DNA from: Acanthosoma haemorrhoidale
Lineage: Eukaryota; Arthropoda; Insecta; Hemiptera; Acanthosomatidae
Length of the DNA stretch: 64,000 bases
Direction of reading: 5' to 3'
Assembly (NCBI GenBank): GCA_930367205.1
Contig: OV884011.1
Coordinates: forward strand, 114,387,866-114,451,865
Made by a program: the position numbers and the translations under genes. This document shows positions 48,655 through 59,133 of this stretch, piece after piece (the first letter of the stretch is position 1; each line of letters begins with the position of its first letter). Under the pieces are notes generated by a model. It did no database searches. It saw only the letters and a program-made list of their open reading frames with translations, and was not told the DNA's origin.

Positions 48655-49650
48655 ATTAATTAAACGACGTCCAATCTTCTCTTCCCGCTAACTTTTAATT
48701 TAGTAAAACAACCATATATACAAATTACTTGCGAGAAGGTTTTTGTTTTTGCAGAATTTAATAACAGCAGTATCGCTTCCAGAAGCACATGTAAAATAGA
48801 AATACAAACTTGTGGGAAAAGAAAATTTGATATCGTTTACAAAATTGTGTCTTGACTGGTGTGATCCCGTCCCAGCTTGAAGGTGGCAGTATAACTATCT
48901 AAAAAAAAAAACACCCATAAATAATGAGCATACTTGTGGAGACAAACTATAAAGATACTCGTACCATCAACATTAGGCTAGATATTTATGAAGGATTTTT
49001 CAGGCTGTTAATTTTTAAATGCGTAAAAATGATTTTAGTAGATTTGTGTAAGATGTAAACATACAGCTCCTCGCATCATTATTAAGTTATTTTTTGCATA
49101 TTTTTTTAGTTATATTATGCAGCTAATACTTAGGTCTGAATAAATTAATAACAAACATACACTATTTTATAACTTAAGAAATAGCCTTCTAAATATTACT
49201 AGAACTTAGTTATTTGTTATTTTAGTTCCTCTTCCGTTTGATCACTAGCATTCCATCTTGCTAAATTCTATAAGAAACATTTGATTTCTATTAAAATTTG
49301 CACCGCTGTTCACTTTTATGTGAGTAATATTAAGTCTGGCGAGATTTTGTTTTCTTTAAGTTGCTAGAGCTCATGGACTTTTCATAAAAATTATAGCACA
49401 GGTTACATTATATTTTTTTGTAAATATTAAAATGTGATATTTCTCACAGTTAATGGTTTCACTACGCCTGTAAGAAAATTGTGAGACTGATTGTAATGAA
49501 TTGCAACGTTGGTCTAATAATGTCTTGGCTTATAACGGTTTATTCATTATTATTTTATTAATCAAGATATTGAGGTGTTTAATTGAGTAATTGATATAGG
49601 ACCCTTCATCATTTTCCTGTTTCTTTTATTCTATCATCATCGGTGCATCC
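48655..49650 (+). repeat. Direct duplication, copy B (empty LINE site)
   Basis: Partner of 43541-45069, about 5 kb downstream in the same orientation. At 48736-48746 it holds the single, uninterrupted aaggtttttgt that is duplicated around the LINE-A' insertion in copy A, so copy B shows the pre-insertion state. Confidence 0.88.
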
Positions 49651-50974
49651 CAAATAACATGCCATTGAATCGTCACATATTTGCCTGTAAGTGAAACTTT
49701 CAATGACTTTGTGTAATTATAGACCATTAAAGACTCACTACTTGTTGCGTTCTCTTGATCAGGATGTCTATTTTTTCCAAATATTACATTAAATCGCTCA
49801 AGTGCTGTGTTCAAAGAAATGTTTAATTAAGTAAGAGTAAATTATAAAGAATTTTCAGAAAACCACCCACATTAAGCTTTAAACGTTTTGATAGTTTATT
49901 TCTACTATCGATTGTTATTTACAATGAGTAACAATTTGTTGTTGTATGTATATTTACTGTCGAAGTTCTACTTTATGAAATAAATATTGTAGGGGCCCGG
50001 AAATTAATTACTTAAATTTACAAAAAACAGTCATGATGTCCATCAAATATTTATATTTTTTTTAAAATAGCCGTTAACGTTAATGACGTTTTGTGAACTG
50101 AATCATTAGCTTCAACATGTTTCATTTTTAAATACGTAAACACCATAATGCAATGTTTAGGGCGGGAAAACAGAAAAGTTGTAAGCCGCTCAGATGGCAT
50201 GAAAAAAGTTTTAATGTAGCGTTAAACACTGCAATAGTTGACCACTTAAAAACTTCAAACGTCTTATGCATAATTAAGAAAAATCTCATTTTGCTCATTG
50301 AGTGGTGAGGCCCTGTACTTTATTCGTTAATTGAGCAGTGATTCGTAACTATGTTACTTCGTAACATAACAAACTCAAACTTTTACTATGGCTTGCAACC
50401 ATATATATATTTTTTTTAATGAAAACATCTTCACTAAGAGATACTTTTATCTTAATTAGGTAACCTTAATTCCTTGATGCTTTTAAAATTTCTCTAATTT
50501 TCAAGGCACATTGTAAAGCTTAATGTTCTTATTAAATTAGTCTCCTTCGTATGAAAATGGAGCAGGTGTATACTTTCCATATATGGGATTTTCTTTTAGC
50601 TTGTGTTTCATAATTTTTTCCCCTAATTTGCCTTCTAGTTTCGGTTTCTTTCTCTCCAAGGGCGGGCTGCTGTTTTAATCCACATTTACAGCTACCTTTC
50701 TCAAAGGCGTCCGGGTAGCGTCCCTTGTATTGGTTAACAAATATAAGGGAAGAAAACAAACACCCTGGAGGCAAAGGCTATGAAAATTAAAACTGTCTTC
50801 TTTTCCGAAGCAATACTCTAGAGGATTCAATATATTTATTATTACTCTTTTAAAAAAATAAATAAACATAAACGATTGTGTTGTAAGGCAACCTATGTCG
50901 GTCCAAAAATAAATTCATGATACTGAAAGTTTAAATACTTAAAACTAGTATATGTATCGTAAATAGTAAAAAAA

Positions 50975-51037
<63 letters not shown>

Positions 51038-51496
51038 CACTCCACATGAAAGAAACGTGAAGTCTAGTTTAATAGACGACTTCAAAATTACGAAGTAAGT
51101 CAAATATTTTGAAATAAAATTAGAACAGGTAACCAAAATCGGCCTTTGAAAGATCATAATTCCCAAAAAGTTCTTTTCAAAAAATATATTTTTTTAGATA
51201 ATTCAAGAAAATTTGCGTTATTCCTGAAAAAAAAGGCTTCCTGTGATCTTGCATATTCGTGAAGTGTTTAATGTATTAATCTTAGTGTATTGTATATACT
51301 TGATTTACTCCATTTTCTATTAATAAAAATAAAGGGGTTAACTGTTATTGTGATGGCAGTGAGGGCTTTCTAAACTGAAAGCTAAATTCACCGTGCGTCT
51401 GTAAAATATTCATCGGCTGCAACAAATTGTAATAAAACAGTTTGATGTTTGATAGTCATTTAATTATTAAAAATGTTAATCTTAAAATTAATTATG
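49651..51496. other. Non-coding stretch with (AT)n microsatellite
   Basis: A perfect (AT)n run lies at about 50979-51033. A minus-strand 80-codon frame at 50532-50774 has a charged C-terminal half (EKETETRRQIRGKNYETQAK), but no start or splice support. An AATAAAAATAAAG signal near 51326 resembles the one at 40670. Confidence 0.4.
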
Positions 51497-51625
51497 AAAT
51501 GGCCGAGCTGACCGACTGGAAAGGCCTCACGTCTGGGGCTGTTCAAGACGAAGACTGCAGGCTGGCAGGTTACGCAGACCACATACTACAGGTTGCTGGT
51601 TACATACTGGTCTGCACATATGTTT
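51497..51625 (+). other. tRNA-like SINE candidate
   Basis: tggccgagctga matches a Pol III A box, and tgttcaagacg, about 35 bases later, weakly resembles a B box; together they look like a tRNA-Leu/Ser-type head. Downstream, gcagacc and ggtctgc (about 51577-51619) form an inverted repeat in the body. No 3' tail or second copy was identified. Confidence 0.35.
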
Positions 51626-52118
51626 TTAATATTAATGTAACAGGTGTGGTGTTGTGGAAAAAGCACACACATTACAAAAACACAAACCAGCACTGGTTAC
51701 CAAAAACACTCTCACAACCAAAACTCACCGTCAAACGAACGAAATGGGGCCACAGCAGTTATTGTTGACCTAATTTCATTTATGATTCTTTCCTTATTGT
51801 TTTCGTATTATTTCGTATAGTTTTTCACCATTTACTCAAAAAGTAAATTAACAATTATATAATGCGTCTACAATATAAGGATTTGAAAATTTTTACATAC
51901 ATGTACTCTTACTGCATGGTAACGAATTCCCTCCTTATACGGTTACTGCAAGAAGGAAGCAAAAAAAAAATACAAATATATATACTTATATTTCTTGCAG
52001 TACTGAATGATCTTTCGTATTAACTTCAACTAATTTTGAAATCTATTCTTCGTGATTAATTAGAAGCCAACATATCTTCAATGAACCCTGCGTCGATCAC
52101 TTCTATTCCTGGAGTTGG

Positions 52119-52502
52119 GTTAAACTCAGAAAGAAGTAAATGAGCTTAGAAACTTCTCTACTAACAAGACAGGTCCCAACAACACGGAACCTGAGAAGGG
52201 TTTAATTCCCCTACGAGATCTTCACGTTTAAATTACTTGTCAATTAATTCAGGACGAAGCCCAAAAACCAATACGTTTCTTTAATGAAACAATTGTTGCA
52301 TCATATACCGATATAACATAATTTGTAAAAATTGTTTTAACATTTAACGTTCGTCTCTAATAAAAAAATATATATTTATTTGGCAAAGTAAATTTACAAG
52401 TATCAAGAATTAGCCAGGAAGGTAAATGAAGAACAGAAAATTATCAAAGATCCAGAATGTATTACCAAAAAGCTATCTACAACATCAAAACGTGTTTCTT
52501 AA
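52119..52502 (+). pseudogene. Protein-like remnant segments, unknown
   Basis: Open segments read TGPNNTEPEKGLIPLRDLHV, an in-frame TAA, then DEAQKPIRFFNETIVASYTD. From 52392, in another frame after an acceptor-like tttacaag, comes YQELARKVNEEQKIIKDPEC, running to a TAA at 52500. The composition is protein-like but no family is recognised. The apparent gaps (27-37 bases) are too short for ordinary introns, so decay of an element gene is more likely than a live gene. Confidence 0.2.
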
Positions 52503-55205
52503 TTAAAAATGTAGTGTTGTTCCCTACCTGCTGAGTCACTGAAATTACTTTACACGCTGCTCATTTTATAGAATAGAGTAAACAAAGTTAGTTTGTGCAG
52601 TATCAAACAATTAAGGTTTTCGATGATCTTACTAATTAATCCCTCTTTATTGATTATAAGTATTATTGAATTATTATCATTGTAAAATATCCCATTAATT
52701 GGGACTGTTCATGGAAATTGGTCACTACATTGACCCCTGTTTCAAGCCTTTTGACAGTCATTGACAAGTCATTAATTTGAGGTTATGTTACTCAGTAATT
52801 ATAGTCCAATAAATCCCCTATATTTTGTACATACTTTCCATCAACATGTCTAAATGTATATATGTCTAGACACCCTACACTGATAAATGACACTTATTTC
52901 TTTCTATTCTATTCTATCTAGTAGGAAAAATATGTCTTTTATGGCAATAGGTATTTTTATGGCAAAAAATCACCAATGGAGTTAAAACTACGAACATGAT
53001 TATGACAAGTTTATATAATTACAGCTCAAACAAAAAAAAAAACAATATCTACAAATCAATGACAGGTCGGCGATATCATCAATTCGATCCCCAACACAAT
53101 ATTATAGAGTTCATTTTTTTAATGACTGAGTAATTTAATAATCACCCAGGAGTTAGTTTTATCTACAGCACTATCGGTGCATCAAATAAAACTGACATGC
53201 CAAACATCATTTTCCTGCGTAAAACATGGGTTGAGCTCAAACTGTAAACACAATTTTAATTACGTAAAGTAATTTTAGCACAAAATTATTAATCAGGTCA
53301 ACAAGATATTTAATTCGATGCCCTAATCGATATGACAGTATTTTCGTTTTTTATTGCCGAGAAATTAGAAAAAGGAGTTAATAACACCCACTTACGTTTC
53401 ATTGAGTCAAAAATATCTTTTATGACGTCGGGTTATCAATGGAATCTCATTTCCATATTTATAGGTCAATCAGCGGACTCACAATCGCCACAGACAGACA
53501 GACGTGCAGTTGAAAACCTATGGGTTTCTGATTTTGAAAAAAATCAAGAACCCCCCTCCCAAAATGTAGATATTTATGGCATAGGCGGACTCACCCGACT
53601 AAAGTTAAATAAATAATACTGGTCAAGAGTAAAAGGAACCTGCACGGACATACATCAATATTCAATGCACGCCTAGAGGTACTCAATTATTGCAGACACT
53701 GCAGACTTCTCAAGATAGACACCATTTTCATATTTATTCAGTTACGATCTGAGGCAAAGGCATCGAATGCGACAGTGCATTCTCATAATATTATTACTGC
53801 TTGAAGAATTTATTTATAAAGAAAAAGATAATTGAAATTGAAAAAAAAAACTTTTCAATTGGATTGGCTGCTCCAATATTTTCCTCTTACTAAACAGGCA
53901 TTTATTCAGAAATTTTAACTTAGTTTTATCAAGTATGATTTCTTTTTTTTTTTTTAAAGAATTGAATAAATAACAAAATAAAAGACGTACAACGTGAAGG
54001 ATCAATTCCTTCAATCAATAAAACGTGAAATTACTGAAGGCAGCATATAAGCTTCCTCCATTTCTCAAAAAATAAAATTATATTGACATTAAAAATCCAT
54101 AATATAACTGGCACTCAAATACAGTTTTTTTTCAATTATCTGATAATTTCTTATAATGTTCCTTTAACTATGGAAACAAAATCAAAATTTTGGTTTTAAA
54201 GCTTATAATCAGTAAACTCAACACTTCTAAAATTGGGTGAAACGGAAACTACAACACCTCAATTATTCATTTTTTTTCTCACCACCCGTAATTATATTTT
54301 ACTCAACACATCAGCTTAATCTGAGTTGGTCATAATATCGAGCCAAATGAATCACTTTTCCATTTTCAGATAATTTCAATCGGTTGCTAGGTACAGTTTT
54401 AAAATTACTCTCTCCTTTCAGGATACAGCGATGCCTGAAGATATGGTCCCAAAATATGCTGATTGGGTTTTCATTCAATCACAACGATGGAAAGTATTGA
54501 AAACCAATCAAACATGACAAAAAAATAGATTCATACCAACAGGTAGACAAATCATCAGACAGAAAATCTGACAAAATACGATCGCTCTGTAACTAAATGA
54601 AGTGAAATTAGAGACTCTACCTACAATAAAATAAGTATAGAGAACCCTAGTTGTTGATTTAACTATCAAATTTGTACAATATCTTCTTTTGGATACTAAG
54701 CGGGTTGCGGGTTGTACCTAAAAGCTTGAAATAATTTTCAATTTTTCTGTCAACAAATTGTAATGTTTTTATTTAATATAGGAATAATGGATGTTATTAT
54801 CATGCATACTATTAACTCACGCTGTCATTTTCAAATGTTAAAACATTATTATTTACAACGACATACCGAATGTTAAAATAACAGTAATAACATTAAAATA
54901 CATGAAACATCGTTAAATTACAATATTTATTTATTAATAAATAATTTATACATAAAAAGTTATACAGCCAAAAAAATTCTCAAATTGACAGAAAAAATTG
55001 TTTTAAGTTCTTAGTTAACTTATTCAAATTTTAGGATAAAGAACTTAAAAAAGTTTGAATTTTTTTTTTGTCAAAAGACTACATTGTTTAGGTCATATTG
55101 TTTAGTGGTTTAGAGCTCTTTGAGAACTCAATGCATAGCGAAACGGATCAAAAATTTCCACATCAAAATGCATGCACTTATAAAGTGGTCTAAAGGGCTC
55201 ACACA
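52503..55205. other. Non-coding stretch with one dispersed repeat copy
   Basis: The dispersed repeat is at about 53175-53340. A 94-codon frame at 53332-53616 overlaps it and includes a CAGA microsatellite, so coding is doubtful. Confidence 0.4.
53175..53340 (+). repeat. Diverged dispersed repeat, copy
   Basis: cggtgcatcaaat starts a block that continues with attattaatcaggtcaacaa and cgatgccctaatcgatatga. It aligns with 25590-25700, and its start aligns with the catcggtgcat end of the 43541/48655 duplication. Confidence 0.5.
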
Positions 55206-55209
55206 TGGC

Positions 55210-55262
55210 ATAGTGGTAACTGCTTACGTGTTGGGTTTAAATTCCTAGATTTATTAGAAGGT
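55210..55262 (+). other. tRNA-like (SINE-like) fragment
   Basis: tggcatagtggtaa matches a Pol III A box and gggtttaaattcc resembles a B box about 20 bases on. There is no closed acceptor stem, so it is probably a SINE head. Confidence 0.4.
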
Positions 55263-57255
55263 AATTTTTTATAATTATCACAGGAAAGGTGGCTCACCTA
55301 AATTGTGGAGCACATAAGAGCTTAAATAATAAAGCATTATTAGTGTCCAATATATTTATCAATCAATATAGCAAGGTTATAATATATCTTAAAACATTTT
55401 TGTCAAGTACGATGCATCAATCAACTATGGGTTTTGTTACGGTTGCGAATACACTTTATGTTGACTTTACCTAATTATAGGCCGTTTAAGGCCCAAAACA
55501 TACTACACACACAATGGTTAATTAATTAATTACAAACACCAACTAATTAGCTAAAGACACTTACGTATGTTTTATTCAGGTGACTATATTTTCCATGCCT
55601 TTGATACATCAAACGGTACCTCCACGTTAAATGCAATATCTAGCTTCAGCCAAGGACTCGCAAAGACGGCTGAAAACTTATTTAAACAAAATGACCTGAG
55701 TTTCTTTACGAAATTGATATAAAATGTAATAATATAAGGCTGGAGGGTGACCTTTCCCTGAATAAAAACTCTTCCCTCTACCAGGCACTGTATAATATTT
55801 TTCTCAAGATGTGTATCATATTATCTTGCCATCAAAGTAAACAAGCAACATTTTTTCCATGAAGCCTTCGTCCTTTTACTTCAAGAAAAGCGTTAGTTTC
55901 GTTGAAGTTATTTTATTATCATCACAAATGTTTCCATTATACAGAACCCTTTTTTTTATATTGTAAATGAGATCAACCCATAAAAATTAACACTCATTTA
56001 ACGGTAGTTAGCTTAGTTATTAATTTTTAAATCGAGTAACCAACATATTGTTATTTATATGTAAAATTCATATGTTACTAATATAAATAGTGGATTTAAA
56101 GATTATAACTTATAACATTTTTATGTGTAACGCCTTTATTTACCTTAATTAGCATACCTTCCATACACGCGTAAAAGTTAGAATACTGAAGCCCTGTGGG
56201 ATCTTCACAAAATTATGTTCATTGTTATTACAATGGCAATAATCATATTTGGATCCGTTTTTTTTTAGGTATTTATGTTTATACTCGTATACCCAAAGTA
56301 CTGTATACAGTGATGCATGCATGCTGCGCACATCCGACAATAAATAATTGAAAGTAACATCGAAAACTATCGAACGCTCTGGTTCCAAGTTAATGTATAC
56401 TTATTATGTCTTTTTATTCTCACTTAAAATATAAGAAGTAAATTTCATCGAGGTCAACTTTTAATATGTCGTTCACAAGAAAGCACAGGAAAGTGAAAAG
56501 GCTGACATTTGAGGCTAAAGTCGTTTTTGTGTTTTAAAATTTTGAATAATTAACCTCCTCTACTATACCTTTTTGATAATTTATGATTGTCACTATATTT
56601 TCATATTTTAATTTTGACTAATAACCCAATAAAATTTGATGATTACAGTGGTACTACACGGGTTAAACAAATAATTCATGCATATATATGAATTTCAATT
56701 ACATCCGTCAATTTATTATTTTTAAAATACTAAACGTTAAATATGTATTTGTTTATATAACTGATAGCAAAAATTAAAAGAATAATCCCAATGAAGTTTT
56801 AATAATAAAAATAGTAAATATTAAATACGAATCCCTCACATTTAAAACAGATTGTATTTACAAGAATGTTCACATCTAAGCAAATATTTTTTTTATACAA
56901 ATGTTTGAAACTTCCTACAATGTTTCTCATTATCTATTATCCATGGGCCAAATTATCTGTAAATTTAAAAGGGCTATGAAAGAAAAAAAAAATACTCATC
57001 ATTTATCATATTTCTATTCATCATTGATATATTGCTTAACGATTTATTGTTCGACTGCCGGCATATATCTGTTTAACCACAGATCGCATTGATTTGGTGG
57101 TTTTTAGATTTATGTTAAAGATTTAGAGGACAACAGACGATAAACTTCGTTGTTAACCTTGTGCTAATCAACCATGATGCGGTGTTCAACCACCGACCAG
57201 CCTACCTTCATTCGTCTTCAATGCGGGTTGTTGCCAAAATTGCCAAGATACCAAC
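55263..57255. other. Non-coding stretch
   Basis: AT-rich. No supported gene or repeat. Confidence 0.45.
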
Positions 57256-57609
57256 TGTAGTGACCGCTAACTACATAAGATAAATCACCATATACTCTAT
57301 TGTACATATATTGTAAACAAATTTAAATAACATGAACAAAATATATTGTAGACAAATGTAAATAACATGAACAAAATATAAATCATTGTAAATGTGTTAA
57401 GCAATAAAACATTCTGGGTGCCAATGAGTTATATGAGCTGGGACACCAGCTGTAGTCAGGTATAAGGCCCCAGACCCTCGGCAAAAACCCTGCCAGAGAA
57501 CAAAGAAACCCCACATCATTGGTTACGCCAATCTTAATGATGATTGGCTAAGGGCAAGGCTAGATGGGTATTTAAGCCGAGGTCTGGCCCCTGTAAATCG
57601 GCCCCTGTC
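57256..57609 (+). mobile_element. LTR-like unit (copy 3), cut by LINE-A
   Basis: It starts TGTAGTGACCGCTAAC like the 27306 copy and has AATAAA, an inverted CCAAT (57542-57548) and TATTTAAG (57568-57575). It breaks off shortly after the TATA box where LINE-A begins (57610). It contains a private tandem duplication of about 37 bases (57307-57381). The leader and MES frame seen in the other two copies are absent. Confidence 0.7.
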
Positions 57610-57611
57610 AA

Positions 57612-58352
57612 AGTGACCCAACAGGACGAAAAGAAGATATTTCGCCAGTCCTAGTAACTGCAAATGCGAGCGACACCCTGAACGCCATAAAAAAGGTACG
57701 TGCCATCAACCACGTCATAGTTCGTGTAGTGACGTTCAAGGAACAGAGAGGCGCCCCTCAATGCTTTAGATGTCAAGAGTTCGGCCACACAAAGAACCAC
57801 TGTGGCAAGAAACTTAAATGTGTTAGATGTGCAGGACCTCACGAGGTGGCGCAGTGCCCCAGGAATGAGACGGCCCCGCTAAAGTGTTCGAACTGCGGCG
57901 AGGCACATCCCGCCTCGTACAGAGGCTGTGAGGAAAGGAAGATGCTCCTAGCCAGAGTGAGACCGGCCCCCGACAGAGTGCAGCCCCAGCAGAAGAGGAG
58001 CCGCCATGACGTACCACTAACGAGACCTGCTCCACCGCCATCTGTACCTGCCTGGCAAAACCCGCTCTTCAAGCTCTTTCAAGCCAGAGATGAAGAAACG
58101 GCTCATCCTTCGAAGACGAGAGCAGCCCCCTCCACGTCAAGAGCTGCCCCCTCCACGTCAAGAACTGCCCCCAGAACTTCGTAGGACACTCCGGAAAATA
58201 ACAATTGTGAGTACCTAGATCCTAGGCTTAAGTTTCTTACAAACGACCAGCGTAAAGACCTTGAATGCGCACCGAAATGGGTAACTGCCCTAGTAGACTT
58301 CTGTAGCCAAATGCTCATGGCTATGATATCTGGTAAACATCAACAATGGTAG
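57612..58352 (+). pseudogene. LINE-A ORF1 (Gag-like, zinc knuckles), truncated, one stop
   Basis: ORF1 of Jockey elements binds element RNA and forms the ribonucleoprotein. This copy lacks its N-terminus. The end of the PRE_C2HC region (VRAINHVIVRVVTFKEQRG) is followed by three knuckles: CFRCQEFGHTKNHC (CX2CX4HX4C), CVRCAGPHEVAQC and CSNCGEAHPASYRGC. A basic/proline-rich part follows, with repeated SRAAPST units. A CAG to TAG change at 58182-58184 truncates it; copy 2 has CAG there. Beyond that stop the frame stays open to the natural TAG at 58350-58352, which overlaps the ORF2 ATG (58346) within ATGGTAG. Confidence 0.92.
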
Positions 58353-59128
58353 ATTACCAAGTATTAAATTTTAACGTTGATGGTCTCCTGACCAAAATAG
58401 ATGAGGTAGAAGTGCTGCTAGCTCTCTACCGACCAGATATTGTAGTTTTGACAGACACTAGGGTATCTACACAATCGTTTCACATTAAAGGTTATTCAAC
58501 TGCCATTGAAAGAGTTAACGGTTACGGAGGCGTTTTAATTGCTATACGCCTTGGCATCAATTGGAAGACAGTGGCTTCACCACTGACTACAACTGATCCC
58601 AAGCTTCACCACTTGACAGTTAAGGTAAATTTGGGGAGACCCATTTACCTTACCGCCCTGTACAGAAGACCGTACGCGTCTCTACAGCAGTACTCAGCCT
58701 TGCTACACGCATGCGCGCAGAGATCTAACCACTGGGTGGTGGGAGATCTCAACGCAAAACATACCATGTGGTACAACACCGTAACGAACAAGGCTGGGAG
58801 ACTCCTGTTGAGAACGCCATTCACGGTCGTTCACCCCCAGACTTTTACTTTTCGACAAAGAGGTAACCCGCAGGCTACATCGACGATTGACTTACTATTG
58901 ACGAAACAACCCCACCGTATCACTAGTTGCACCGCCCTTGACTTTATTACCTCTGACCACAGGCCAGTACTGTATGCAGTGGATGGTAGAGTGGCGACCC
59001 CTCGCCCGACGAGATACGACTATCGTCGTGCCGACTGGGATCTGTATCGGTCGCAGATTTACCATAACCTGCATACGGTACCCATTCTCCGCACGAAAGA
59101 AGAAGTAGATCTTCAACTAGCTTTATAA
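58346..59128 (+). CDS. LINE-A ORF2, N-terminal part: APE-type endonuclease
   Basis: This domain nicks the target DNA to prime reverse transcription. Seen in order: LNFNVDG (Asn, residue 10), VVLTDTRVS (residue 37), TALYRRPY (Tyr 106), VVGDLNAKH (Asp 134, Asn 136), STIDLLL (Asp 181) and TSDHRPVL (Asp 204, His 205). Residue 37 sits where this fold normally has the metal-binding Glu (SETHL-type motif) but is Asp, and copy 2 has the same. The frame stops at 59126-59128 because one base is missing near 59121 relative to copy 2; without that loss it would run into the reverse transcriptase. The ATG overlaps the end of ORF1. Confidence 0.9.
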   Translation: MVDYQVLNFNVDGLLTKIDEVEVLLALYRPDIVVLTDTRVSTQSFHIKGYSTAIERVNGYGGVLIAIRLGINWKTVASPLTTTDPKLHHLTVKVNLGRPIYLTALYRRPYASLQQYSALLHACAQRSNHWVVGDLNAKHTMWYNTVTNKAGRLLLRTPFTVVHPQTFTFRQRGNPQATSTIDLLLTKQPHRITSCTALDFITSDHRPVLYAVDGRVATPRPTRYDYRRADWDLYRSQIYHNLHTVPILRTKEEVDLQLAL

Positions 59129-59133
59129 CTGAT

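Noticed and set aside
51442..51768. 108-codon frame over the tRNA-like segment
   Set aside because: It includes the Pol III-like head and hairpin body of a probable SINE; no protein features.
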